Assembly (NCBI RefSeq): GCF_014695975.1
Contig: NZ_JACJPI010000064.1
Span: 124,001 to 188,000, forward strand
Length of the DNA: 64,000 bases
Direction of reading: 5' to 3'
Source of the DNA: Leptolyngbya sp. FACHB-321
Lineage (GTDB): Bacteria > Cyanobacteriota > Cyanobacteriia > Leptolyngbyales > Leptolyngbyaceae
The first letter of the stretch is position 1. Each line of letters begins with the position of its first letter. Of this stretch, positions 28,389 through 36,851 are shown in pieces. Under the pieces are notes generated by a model. It searched no databases, was not told the DNA's origin, and saw only the letters and a list, made by a program, of their open reading frames with translations. The position numbers were made by a program, and so were the translations under genes.

Positions 28389-31300
28389 GAGAGCAGAAGT
28401 GAAAATGGCAACTGATCTTGATATCCTCCGACACAAAGAATGGCTTGGGCTGCTTCAACCAGTGGGTCTGGTCGTTTCGCCGCCAGCGCTGATTAAGGCG
28501 CAGGCGGTGATCGATCGCGGCAAACTGGTCGATTTACAAGAGCGCTTGCAAACAGTTGTTTCAATAGCTCCGATCGCTCGTCATAAAGATGAACCCATTG
28601 CCTGGATTGAAAACGTTTCAGCGTTTACTCAGAAAGTTTTAGGTTGGCGCGATCGGGACCTGGTGGGTACGTCTGGGCAGGAGTCTTTACCAGAGGAGCT
28701 AGCGGTCGCGTTGCCTAGTTATGGAGAGACGCTCAGACCGACTTATGCCGTGCGCGACCCAGATAGTGAGCAATGGGTTTTGCTGATTCGGGAACTTGCA
28801 CCTGGGTTGTCTTTTGATGAGGATGATCCGGCGACCGCTACCGGACAGGGTTGGCAAGCCAGTATTCAAGCGAAGTTTGAGCGGTTGCTGCGGGAAACGG
28901 GCGTCTATGCCGGGCTGCTAGTAAATGGCACGGAAATCCGGTTGGTCTATGCGCCGAAGGGTGAGTCGTCTGGGCATCTGACTTTCCCGGTGCAGGCAAT
29001 GACTGAGGTGCCAGGTCGATTGATTTTAGGCGCACTTGATCTGCTGCTCGGCGAAGATCGACTGTTCAATGTACCGGAGAATCAACGCTTGAGCCGACTG
29101 TTGGAGGATAGTCGCAGCTATCAGGCGGAGGTCTCTACCAAACTTTCGGGGCAGGTCTTAGATGCGCTGTGGGAACTGTTGCGAGGATTCCAAGCGGCTG
29201 ATGCAGCAGCTAATGGCAGACTGCTCAGTGTGTTAGCTGAAACTGACCCGCAACATATCTACGGTGGGCTGATTGCTACCTTGATGCGATTGGTTTTTCT
29301 GCTGTATGCCGAGGACGAAGGGCTGATGCCTGACGATGAGGTTTATCAGCGCCACTATGCGGTGTCTGGACTTTATGAAAAGCTGCGAGAGGATGCAGGC
29401 AACTATCCCGACACGATGGATCAACGATATGGTGCCTGGGCTGCACTGCTGAGTTTGTTTCGATTGGTCTATGACGGCGGTGGAGCCACAGAAGAGTACC
29501 TCCCAGCGCGGCACGGGCAATTGTTTGACCCTGATGCCTATCCCTATCTCGAAGGTCGTCTGATCGATTCCAAGTTTGCGACCTACGGCAGACTGGAAGC
29601 ACCTCGCATCGCGGATGGGGTGGTTTACCGGATGCTGGACAAACTGCTGCTGTTGGATGGCGAGCGGCTGTCGTACCGGGCGCTGGATGTGGAGCAGATT
29701 GGCTCGGTGTATGAGGCAATCATGGGCTATGAGGTGCAGATTGCCCACGGTCGATCGCTTGCTGTTCGCCCGAAAGATGTGGTGGTGGATGTGGATAAGC
29801 TTCTGGCAGCGAAGCCAACCGATCGCATCACGATACTGAAAAACGCGGAGTGTGACCTGAAAGGGGCAGCCCTGAAGGAGTTAAAGGACGCCACCACCGC
29901 AGAAGCTATCGTCGCAGCGATCGATCGTCGGGTGTCGCCCAGAACCCCAAATTTGTTGGCAACTGGCAGTCTGTTTCTGCAACCGGGAGAAGAACGGCGG
30001 CGATCGGGGTCTCACTACACGCCTCGGAAGTTGACGCAGCCGATCGTGGAGAAGACGCTGGAGCCTGTGCTGAAGAATTTAGGCGAGCATCCCACACCAG
30101 AGCAGTTGTTGGATCTGAAGGTGTGCGATCTGGCGATGGGTTCTGCGGCGTTTTTGGTGGAAGCCTGTCGGCAGTTGGCAGACAAGCTGGTGGAAGCCTG
30201 GAACTATCACGGCAAGCCTGCGGATCTGCCAGAGACGGTGGAAGATGTGGTGGTAGCGCGGCGATTGGTGGCGCAGCGGTGTTTGTATGGGGTGGATAAG
30301 AACCCGTTTGCGGTGAACCTGGCGCGGTTGTCGCTGTGGTTGGTGACACTGGCAAAAGACTTGCCGTTTACGTTTTTGGATCATGCGCTCAAGTGTGGTG
30401 ATTCGTTGGTGGGACTGACCAGAGCGGAGATTGGTAGCTTTGGGGCAAGTGCAGCCTATGAGCCAACGTTTTTTGAAGACCACAAGCGGTTGATGAAGCA
30501 GTCGGCAACGAAGGCTCTGGTGTACCGACAGCAGATTCAAACGTCGGATACGAGGTCGGATGGAGATGCAGAGGCGAAACAGGCGTTATTGCAAGATGTT
30601 GATCGCGCTTTAGAACCAGCTCGGTTAACTGCAAAGATTGCCGTTGCCTCTTTCTTTGCGGGTGACAATGCCAAACAACGGCAGAAACATCGTGAGGAAT
30701 TTGGCGGTAAGTTAATTGGTTATGAGAAGGGATTGGTGGATGAATCCGAGATTCAATTCATTGCTGCTAAGTTAACAACGGGAACCAAAGCAATACAGCC
30801 ATTTAACTGGGAATTAGAATTTCCTGAAGTGTTTGAGCGAGAAAATCCAGGGTTTGATGCGATCGTGGGAAACCCACCTTTCCTAGGAGGAAAAAGAATT
30901 TCAACTTCCTATGGTGATGAGTATGTAAGCTGGCTCTCTAACCAATACGTAGAGTCAAAAGGTAGCCCAGATTTAGTCGCTTACTTCTTCCGGAAAGCAT
31001 TTAACTTACTACGTTTGAATGGAGCTTTTGGGTTAATCTCCACAAACACCATTGCTCAAGGGGGCACTCGCAACGCAGGCTTGAAGTTCATTTGCAATAG
31101 CGGTGGAACTATCTACAATGCTCAAAAGCGAGTAAAGTGGCCAGGACTCGCTGCGGTAGTAGTTAGTGTCTTGAATGTGTTTAAAGGAACTTATTATGAG
31201 GAGAAGACACTTAATGGACGAGTAACAAAATTAATTTCCTCCTTCTTGTTTCACGCTGGCAATAATGATGATCCTGAAGTGTTGAAAACGAACCAAGGGA

Positions 31301-32376
31301 AAAGTTTTCAAGGCAGCATTGTTTTAGGTATGGGCTTTACTTTTGATGATACAAGCTCTGATGCAACAAGTATTTCGGAAATGCATCGTTTGATTGAGAA
31401 GAATCCTCGCAATGCCGAACGTATTTTTCCTTATATAGGTGGTTCTGAAGTCAATAGTAGTCCCACTCAAAGTCATCAACGATATGTTATCAACTTTGGT
31501 GAAATGTCGGAAGATGAAGCAAGAAATTGGCCGGATTTAATGGAGATTTTAGAAGAAAAGGTCAAACCTCAAAGAGATGAAATTATTAGAAGAGGTAAAC
31601 AAATTCATGAATATGATTATTGGAAGTTTTGGGATAAAAGAACAGAAGAGTATCAAGCAATTGCACAACAAGATCGAGTGCTATCTATTTCGAGGGTTGG
31701 TAATGCCTTCGCGTTTGCTTTTTTGCCCACTGGGATGGTTTACAACGAAAAGCTAGTTATTTTTTCCTTTGACAAAAATTCTCCTTTTTGTATTTTGCAA
31801 TCTCGAACTCATGAAGTCTGGACAAGATTCTTTAGTTCAACCCTGAAGGACGATCTGCAATATACTCCCTCAAAATGCTTTGAAACCTTCCCTTTTCCTC
31901 CCAACTGGGAAACCAACCCCACCCTCGAATCCGCAGGCAAAACCTACTACGAGTTCCGTGCCGATCTAATGGTGCGCCACAACGAAGGACTCACCACCAC
32001 CTACAACCGTTTCCACGACCCCGATGAGACAAATCCTGACATCCTCAAACTGCGCGAACTTCATGCCCAGATGGATCGCGCCGTCCTCGATGCCTACGGT
32101 TGGACAGACATCCCTACCGGCTGCGAATTCCTGCTCGACTACGACGACGACGACGACGAAGGCACCAGCAAACGCAAGAAACCCTGGCGCTACCGCTGGC
32201 CCGAAGAAGTTCATGATGAAGTTCTCGCTCGCCTGCTAAAACTCAACCAGGAACGGGCAGACGAAGAAAAACTAGGTCGCACCCCCCGGCGTAAAGTTGC
32301 CGCTAAAAATTCAAAGACTACAAGCGGTGCGGCTGCCTATGATGATTTGCCCTTATTCAACAGTGCAGAGAGCTAA
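28381..32376 (+). CDS. drmMI: DISARM class 1 N6-adenine DNA methyltransferase DrmMI
   Basis: 1331 residues of the Eco57I/MmeI-type gamma methyltransferase family. AdoMet motif I is VCDLAMGSAAFL (about 581-592) and catalytic motif IV is VGNPPFLGG (about 829-837). A target-recognition part follows (about 900-1200), and the tail has an acidic run DYDDDDDE before a basic stretch. It marks host DNA so that DISARM spares it. No PD-(D/E)XK nuclease motif is obvious at the N-terminus. It overlaps the preceding stop by 8 bases; an internal ATG at 28405 is an alternative start. Bases 31,200-31,900 are more AT-rich than the rest, as expected for a swapped recognition domain. Confidence 0.87.
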   Translation: MPERAEVKMATDLDILRHKEWLGLLQPVGLVVSPPALIKAQAVIDRGKLVDLQERLQTVVSIAPIARHKDEPIAWIENVSAFTQKVLGWRDRDLVGTSGQESLPEELAVALPSYGETLRPTYAVRDPDSEQWVLLIRELAPGLSFDEDDPATATGQGWQASIQAKFERLLRETGVYAGLLVNGTEIRLVYAPKGESSGHLTFPVQAMTEVPGRLILGALDLLLGEDRLFNVPENQRLSRLLEDSRSYQAEVSTKLSGQVLDALWELLRGFQAADAAANGRLLSVLAETDPQHIYGGLIATLMRLVFLLYAEDEGLMPDDEVYQRHYAVSGLYEKLREDAGNYPDTMDQRYGAWAALLSLFRLVYDGGGATEEYLPARHGQLFDPDAYPYLEGRLIDSKFATYGRLEAPRIADGVVYRMLDKLLLLDGERLSYRALDVEQIGSVYEAIMGYEVQIAHGRSLAVRPKDVVVDVDKLLAAKPTDRITILKNAECDLKGAALKELKDATTAEAIVAAIDRRVSPRTPNLLATGSLFLQPGEERRRSGSHYTPRKLTQPIVEKTLEPVLKNLGEHPTPEQLLDLKVCDLAMGSAAFLVEACRQLADKLVEAWNYHGKPADLPETVEDVVVARRLVAQRCLYGVDKNPFAVNLARLSLWLVTLAKDLPFTFLDHALKCGDSLVGLTRAEIGSFGASAAYEPTFFEDHKRLMKQSATKALVYRQQIQTSDTRSDGDAEAKQALLQDVDRALEPARLTAKIAVASFFAGDNAKQRQKHREEFGGKLIGYEKGLVDESEIQFIAAKLTTGTKAIQPFNWELEFPEVFERENPGFDAIVGNPPFLGGKRISTSYGDEYVSWLSNQYVESKGSPDLVAYFFRKAFNLLRLNGAFGLISTNTIAQGGTRNAGLKFICNSGGTIYNAQKRVKWPGLAAVVVSVLNVFKGTYYEEKTLNGRVTKLISSFLFHAGNNDDPEVLKTNQGKSFQGSIVLGMGFTFDDTSSDATSISEMHRLIEKNPRNAERIFPYIGGSEVNSSPTQSHQRYVINFGEMSEDEARNWPDLMEILEEKVKPQRDEIIRRGKQIHEYDYWKFWDKRTEEYQAIAQQDRVLSISRVGNAFAFAFLPTGMVYNEKLVIFSFDKNSPFCILQSRTHEVWTRFFSSTLKDDLQYTPSKCFETFPFPPNWETNPTLESAGKTYYEFRADLMVRHNEGLTTTYNRFHDPDETNPDILKLRELHAQMDRAVLDAYGWTDIPTGCEFLLDYDDDDDEGTSKRKKPWRYRWPEEVHDEVLARLLKLNQERADEEKLGRTPRRKVAAKNSKTTSGAAAYDDLPLFNSAES

Positions 32377-32412
32377 TCCTCTTGATTAGGAACAATTTCA
32401 TTCAAAATTCTG

Positions 32413-33033
32413 GTGTCAATTCGGGGCAATAGTGGGAAGTCTAAGAAGGCGTGGCAATGTTCTCTGTTCGCTCATTTGTTGTTTCCATCAGTTTCGTTTC
32501 AAGATCTTTCCGATCAACTCCTACTTATGCAAATACCTAATGAGCCTGCTTGGCTTGGCTTCCTTAAACACAACGCAGCAAAGCTTCTCAGTACAACGCT
32601 ACTGATCTGTTTGGCATCACTCTTGACTACGCATACGATCCTTCTTCAGAACTCGTGTACACCACTCCTGGAATGGACAACTATTTCTAAAGAATGTTTG
32701 GCCGCGAAACCAGGCCCTTCAAAGAAAAGGCCTGATAACACCCCACCCGCTAAACCACCAGATGGGAGACAAACTAAACCAGGAAAAGTCCCTAATCCTG
32801 TAGATAAAAAGACTACCGGAGGAAATGAAGGAGTTTCAGACCTAAACAGGAAGGAGAACAAAGGTCGCAAGACTGATGGTTCTAAAAAAGTAGGCAAAGA
32901 GGTAATAGGAGTTGCTGCTGGATCAGCAGCAGTTGTAGGTCTTGCAGTCATAGAAGCACCTGTTATCGTGGCAGCGGGCGTAGGCTTTGCCGTATGGATC
33001 GCTGCTAGAACTCTCCTGTCATTAGGCAATTAA
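32413..33033 (+). CDS. Small two-helix membrane protein with Pro/Lys-rich linker
   Basis: 206 residues as an open frame, but the likelier start is the ATG at 32527 (MQIPNEPAW, about 168 residues). A hydrophobic helix (LLSTTLLICLASLLTTHTI) is followed by a Pro/Lys-rich linker and a long Gly/Ala/Val-rich hydrophobic C-terminus (GVAAGSAAVVGLAVIEAPVI and on). Not recognised. It begins the cargo block inside DISARM and pairs with the next small membrane protein. Confidence 0.5.
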   Translation: MSIRGNSGKSKKAWQCSLFAHLLFPSVSFQDLSDQLLLMQIPNEPAWLGFLKHNAAKLLSTTLLICLASLLTTHTILLQNSCTPLLEWTTISKECLAAKPGPSKKRPDNTPPAKPPDGRQTKPGKVPNPVDKKTTGGNEGVSDLNRKENKGRKTDGSKKVGKEVIGVAAGSAAVVGLAVIEAPVIVAAGVGFAVWIAARTLLSLGN

Positions 33034-33074
33034 GTACTAGAACGAAGAGTCACACTTGAATAACTTAGAGAATC

Positions 33075-33389
33075 ATGATGGATAACCCATTGAGCAATAG
33101 TCAAGAATCTACCCTAGAGAAATCAGAGAATCGGCAGGTTAGCTTTCCCACATTCGCAAGCCGGACACTAAAAGCAGGGTTTGCCTTGCTAGTTTTTGGA
33201 GCCATCTTCATCGTATTGATCAAATTTAACGCTGGGGGACCTGAAATTCTGCTATTTCCCCCTGATCCAATTCCCTTTGCAGGCGGAGCAATTGTACTCG
33301 TTGCGCTGACTCTGCTAGGGGTACCCCTAATACCTGCTGCCACGGCTGGAGTGGCTATTTGGTGGTTGATTCAAGATTTCTTCTTCTAA
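33075..33389 (+). CDS. Small two-helix membrane protein
   Basis: 104 residues. A hydrophilic N-terminus of about 30 residues precedes two membrane helices (AGFALLVFGAIFIVLI and GGAIVLVALTLLGVPLIPAA) and a third shorter one near the end. It ends 24 bases before the ABC transporter gene, so the pair is probably co-transcribed. Unknown; it could be a transported peptide's immunity partner or a channel subunit. Confidence 0.55.
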   Translation: MMDNPLSNSQESTLEKSENRQVSFPTFASRTLKAGFALLVFGAIFIVLIKFNAGGPEILLFPPDPIPFAGGAIVLVALTLLGVPLIPAATAGVAIWWLIQDFFF

Positions 33390-33413
33390 CGAAACCAATT
33401 TAGGCACGTAATC

Positions 33414-34853
33414 ATGGATCTCATCGAGATAAAAGGTCTTAGCAAAGGATTTCAAGAGGGGTTATTTCGTAAACAAACGATTCTCCAGAATATTGACCTG
33501 ACGGTGCGTCAAGGTGATTTTGTTGTCCTGCGTGGTGCAAACGGTGCAGGAAAAAGCACCTTAATCAAAATCATCCTTGGCTTGCAAGACCCCGATAGCG
33601 GCAGTGTTCAGCTCTTTGGTGCATCACCACACTCTCCAGAATCTAAGTTGCAGATCGGCACTGTCTTTCAGGAAGTTACGCCACCGAACAGCTTGAAAGT
33701 CAGAGAACTGATTGAACTTGTCAGAAGCTACTATCCTAATCCGCTCTCTACCAAGGACGTTCTTGAGACCGTTGGATTGACTGATAAGCAAAATGCCTTT
33801 CCCAGCGATTTAGCAGGTGGACAAAAACAGCGACTTTATTTTGCAATAGCACTCGTTGGCAATCCTAAACTGCTGATCTTAGACGAGCCAACCAAAAATT
33901 TGGATGTGGAAGGTCAGAAGGTATTTTGGGGTCAGGTTGAACGTTGCAGGAGTAACGGTGTAACCGTCCTTATGGTCACTCATATCCAATCGGAGCAAGA
34001 TAGGTTACAGGATCTTGCTACCCATATCATCACTCTCGTAGATGGAAAGCTGAATTTCGATAAACAACCCACACAAGCAGCGCCAACAGAGGGTCAAACA
34101 AGTGCTCTGTCCCCTTCTCTATCCGCCAATCCTTTTCAGATGCTAATAAAGCAATCTTGGGCAGAAATTCTACAGCTTTTCAGAACTCCGACCTACCTTG
34201 CAGGTGTCTTCCTATTTTCAAGTTTGGCTGCGATATTGCCATTTGAGAAAGACATGTCAATGATCCAAAAGGGGCTAATTTTCTTTAGTGCGATTAGCCT
34301 CCTCATCTTTTCAGTTGAGCGGTTGGGAAAACGCATTGCCATTGAACGTGTTGAGGGATGGTTAAAGCTTCTTAGGGTGACACCATTACCGCCAAGCATC
34401 TACCTTGCTGCCAAACTTGTTATGACAATGCTGGTTCTAATAGCAAGTCTCTCTATTATTTTTGCGATTGGCATCTTCAAGTTTGGCTTACATCAGTCCC
34501 TTACCCAATGGCTGGCCCTGAGCGCTGGGCTACTACTCGGAATCATTCCCTTCGCAATTATCGGCATCACTTTAGGTTATGTCATACCCCCTAAAGCCCT
34601 TGACTCGATCGCTGGGATTTTAATTCCATTTGGAATTTTCTCTTGTGGTCTAGTTCCTATCCAAGAGCCAAGCTATGTGAAGGATTTAATTGTTTTATCT
34701 CCATTCTTTCACTATAGGCAGATTATTCAGTATGGTGCAGGAATGGCTTATGACAAGCATCTTTTGCTTCACGTGCTGTGGCTTATTTTCTATGCCGTTG
34801 TTGCAGGATTAATCGCCAAACTCGCGTATCAACGAGATAACGTTGCTCAATGA
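33414..34853 (+). CDS. ABC transporter with fused ATPase and ABC-2 permease
   Basis: 479 residues. Residues 1-215 are the ATPase: Walker A GANGAGKST (about 42-50), Q loop in TVFQEVTPP, signature LAGGQKQR and Walker B LLILDEPTKNLD. Residues about 255-475 carry six membrane helices of the ABC-2 type (for example FGIFSCGLVPIQ near the periplasmic hairpin). One-gene half-transporters like this export drugs, lipids or peptides and work as homodimers. Its presence between drmMI and drmA is unusual. The two small membrane proteins just upstream may be its substrate or partners; that is inferred from position only. Confidence 0.85.
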   Translation: MDLIEIKGLSKGFQEGLFRKQTILQNIDLTVRQGDFVVLRGANGAGKSTLIKIILGLQDPDSGSVQLFGASPHSPESKLQIGTVFQEVTPPNSLKVRELIELVRSYYPNPLSTKDVLETVGLTDKQNAFPSDLAGGQKQRLYFAIALVGNPKLLILDEPTKNLDVEGQKVFWGQVERCRSNGVTVLMVTHIQSEQDRLQDLATHIITLVDGKLNFDKQPTQAAPTEGQTSALSPSLSANPFQMLIKQSWAEILQLFRTPTYLAGVFLFSSLAAILPFEKDMSMIQKGLIFFSAISLLIFSVERLGKRIAIERVEGWLKLLRVTPLPPSIYLAAKLVMTMLVLIASLSIIFAIGIFKFGLHQSLTQWLALSAGLLLGIIPFAIIGITLGYVIPPKALDSIAGILIPFGIFSCGLVPIQEPSYVKDLIVLSPFFHYRQIIQYGAGMAYDKHLLLHVLWLIFYAVVAGLIAKLAYQRDNVAQ

Positions 34854-35033
34854 GATAAAGCTCTCAACATTGCCTAACCGTGGAAAAGTGTTGAGAGCAC
34901 TCAAGTTTATGCCTACTAAGTGTAAAAACGGCTAAGTGTAAAGACGATTCAGCTCCGTCCGGTTAAGCCGTTATTTTGCCAGTTGAATCAAAAATAGTTC
35001 TCTTAGCCAAACAACTTCTCCTAAACACCTACC
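34854..35033 (+). repeat. Spacer with duplicated CTAAGTGTAAA motif
   Basis: The spacer before the DUF262 gene contains CTAAGTGTAAAAACGG at 34916 and CTAAGTGTAAAGACG at 34933, a direct repeat about 17 bp apart. It may be part of the promoter or operator of the downstream genes. Confidence 0.35.
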
Positions 35034-36755
35034 ATGCCAACCAAAATCCACGGTGCCGAATATCCCATCGAGAAAATCTTCTGTGATGACTTTGTATTCT
35101 CAATTCCCCTATATCAGCGCCCTTACGCCTGGGAAATTGAGCAGGCAGAAGCTCTACTCGATGATCTGCTGGATTTTTTGGGAGACAGCAACATTCCTAT
35201 CGATCAACTCAGCCCCTACTTTCTAGGCAGTATTGTTCTCATCAAGTCAAACGATTCTACTAAAGCCGAGGTTGTCGATGGACAGCAGCGCCTGACAACC
35301 CTCACCATTCTCCTGTCCGTTTTGCGAGAAGCTGTTCCAGAAGAAGTTGCCAAGGCCTTAACTGCTTATCTGTACGAGAAAGGCAACGTTATTAGAGCAA
35401 CCCCAAACCGCTATCGGCTGACTCTACGAGATCGAGACGCACAATTTTTTCGTGAGCACATCCAGGACGAGGGAGGGCTTAGCAAATTAGCCAAACTGAA
35501 GGATGCTATTCTCCCCGATAGTCAAGCTCGCATCCGCGATAACGCCCTGCATTTACTCAAGCTCTTACAGAAGCTGCCAGAGCATCAGTGTATCCGGTTA
35601 ACTCAATTCGTTATTACAGGCTGCCTGCTAGTTGTCGTCTCTACCCCCGATATGGACTCGGCCTATCGCATCTTCTCCGTTCTCAATGATCGCGGTTTAG
35701 ACCTGTCCCATTCTGACATCCTTAAATCCGAAATTATCGGCAGGATCCCCAAAGATCAGCAAGAGCAGTACAACAGGCGTTGGGAAGACACTGAAGTTAT
35801 GCTAGGGCGCAATAATTTTCAAGGCTTGTTCTCCCACATTCGGATGATTCATCTCAAAGCCAAGCAAAAAGATTCAGTCCTCAAAGAAGTGCGGGACCGC
35901 GTTAAGCCCAGTGAAAACCCGATCCACTTTATCGATGCAGTACTGTGCCCAGCAGCCGAAGCTTATGCCGATATTCAAGACTGTTGCTACGAAGGCCACC
36001 AGCACGCCGAAGCCATCAACATCTACTTCAAGTACCTGAACCGCATCGATAATGCTGATTGGTTGCCGCCTGCGATCGCCTACCTGTCTAAATATCGCCA
36101 CCAGCCAGCGCAACTGCTCACGTTTTTCAAAGATCTAGATCGCCTAGCCGCTGGCCTCATGATCCAACGATCCGACATCAACGAGCGGATACGGCGCTAC
36201 AGTACCCTTCTAGAGTGGATTGAGCACGACCAAGACTTAAGTAGTCCTGATTCGCCCTTAAATCTAGCAGCAGAAGAATGCAAGGCAATTATTCAGCGGT
36301 TGAATGGTCCCCTATATCTAGATACTAAGATTCGCCTTTACGTACTCCTTCGCCTCGACACCTACCTTTCTGGTGGCGAAGCCGTTTACACCCTTCCTCG
36401 TATTACCGTTGAGCACATTCTTCCTCAGAATCCACCAAAGGACAGTCAGTGGCTAGGCTGGTTCCCTGACAAAGAAGCTCGACAGAACTATGTTCATCGT
36501 CTTGGTAACTTAGCGCTTCTATCGGGCTCCAAAAACAGCAGCGCCCAAAACTACGATTTCGACAAAAAGAAAAGCAAATATTTCACCGGCGCAGGGGGCG
36601 TTTCTCCCTTTGCTATAACCACTCAGGTGCTGCACACAACAGACTGGACTCCTGCAGTAATTGAACAGCGTCAGACTGAACTCGTAGGCCGATTAAAACA
36701 ACTCTGGCGATTGGACGAACCCGCCTCCGTGCCTCTGCCTGCGATCGTTGCCTAG
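35034..36755 (+). CDS. DUF262-DUF1524 nuclease (GmrSD/SspE-like type IV restriction protein)
   Basis: 573 residues. The N-terminal DUF262 (ParB/Srx-like NTPase) has the hallmark VVDGQQRLTTLTIL (about 80-93). The C-terminal DUF1524 is an HNH nuclease with ITVEHILPQNP (about 457-467) and NYVHRLGNLALLSGSKN. GmrSD cuts glucosylated hydroxymethylcytosine DNA, and SspE uses the same two domains to sense phosphorothioate marks and nick DNA. Here it is a second, modification-directed layer inside DISARM. Which modification it reads cannot be told from sequence. Confidence 0.85.
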   Translation: MPTKIHGAEYPIEKIFCDDFVFSIPLYQRPYAWEIEQAEALLDDLLDFLGDSNIPIDQLSPYFLGSIVLIKSNDSTKAEVVDGQQRLTTLTILLSVLREAVPEEVAKALTAYLYEKGNVIRATPNRYRLTLRDRDAQFFREHIQDEGGLSKLAKLKDAILPDSQARIRDNALHLLKLLQKLPEHQCIRLTQFVITGCLLVVVSTPDMDSAYRIFSVLNDRGLDLSHSDILKSEIIGRIPKDQQEQYNRRWEDTEVMLGRNNFQGLFSHIRMIHLKAKQKDSVLKEVRDRVKPSENPIHFIDAVLCPAAEAYADIQDCCYEGHQHAEAINIYFKYLNRIDNADWLPPAIAYLSKYRHQPAQLLTFFKDLDRLAAGLMIQRSDINERIRRYSTLLEWIEHDQDLSSPDSPLNLAAEECKAIIQRLNGPLYLDTKIRLYVLLRLDTYLSGGEAVYTLPRITVEHILPQNPPKDSQWLGWFPDKEARQNYVHRLGNLALLSGSKNSSAQNYDFDKKKSKYFTGAGGVSPFAITTQVLHTTDWTPAVIEQRQTELVGRLKQLWRLDEPASVPLPAIVA

Positions 36756-36851
36756 TCGCTGTTGTGCCTCACCTCTTTCAACTGCCCCCAACCCGTATCT
36801 GCCCCCAACCCATAACTCATAACTCCTCAATGCAGAAAAGGCAGAACATCC

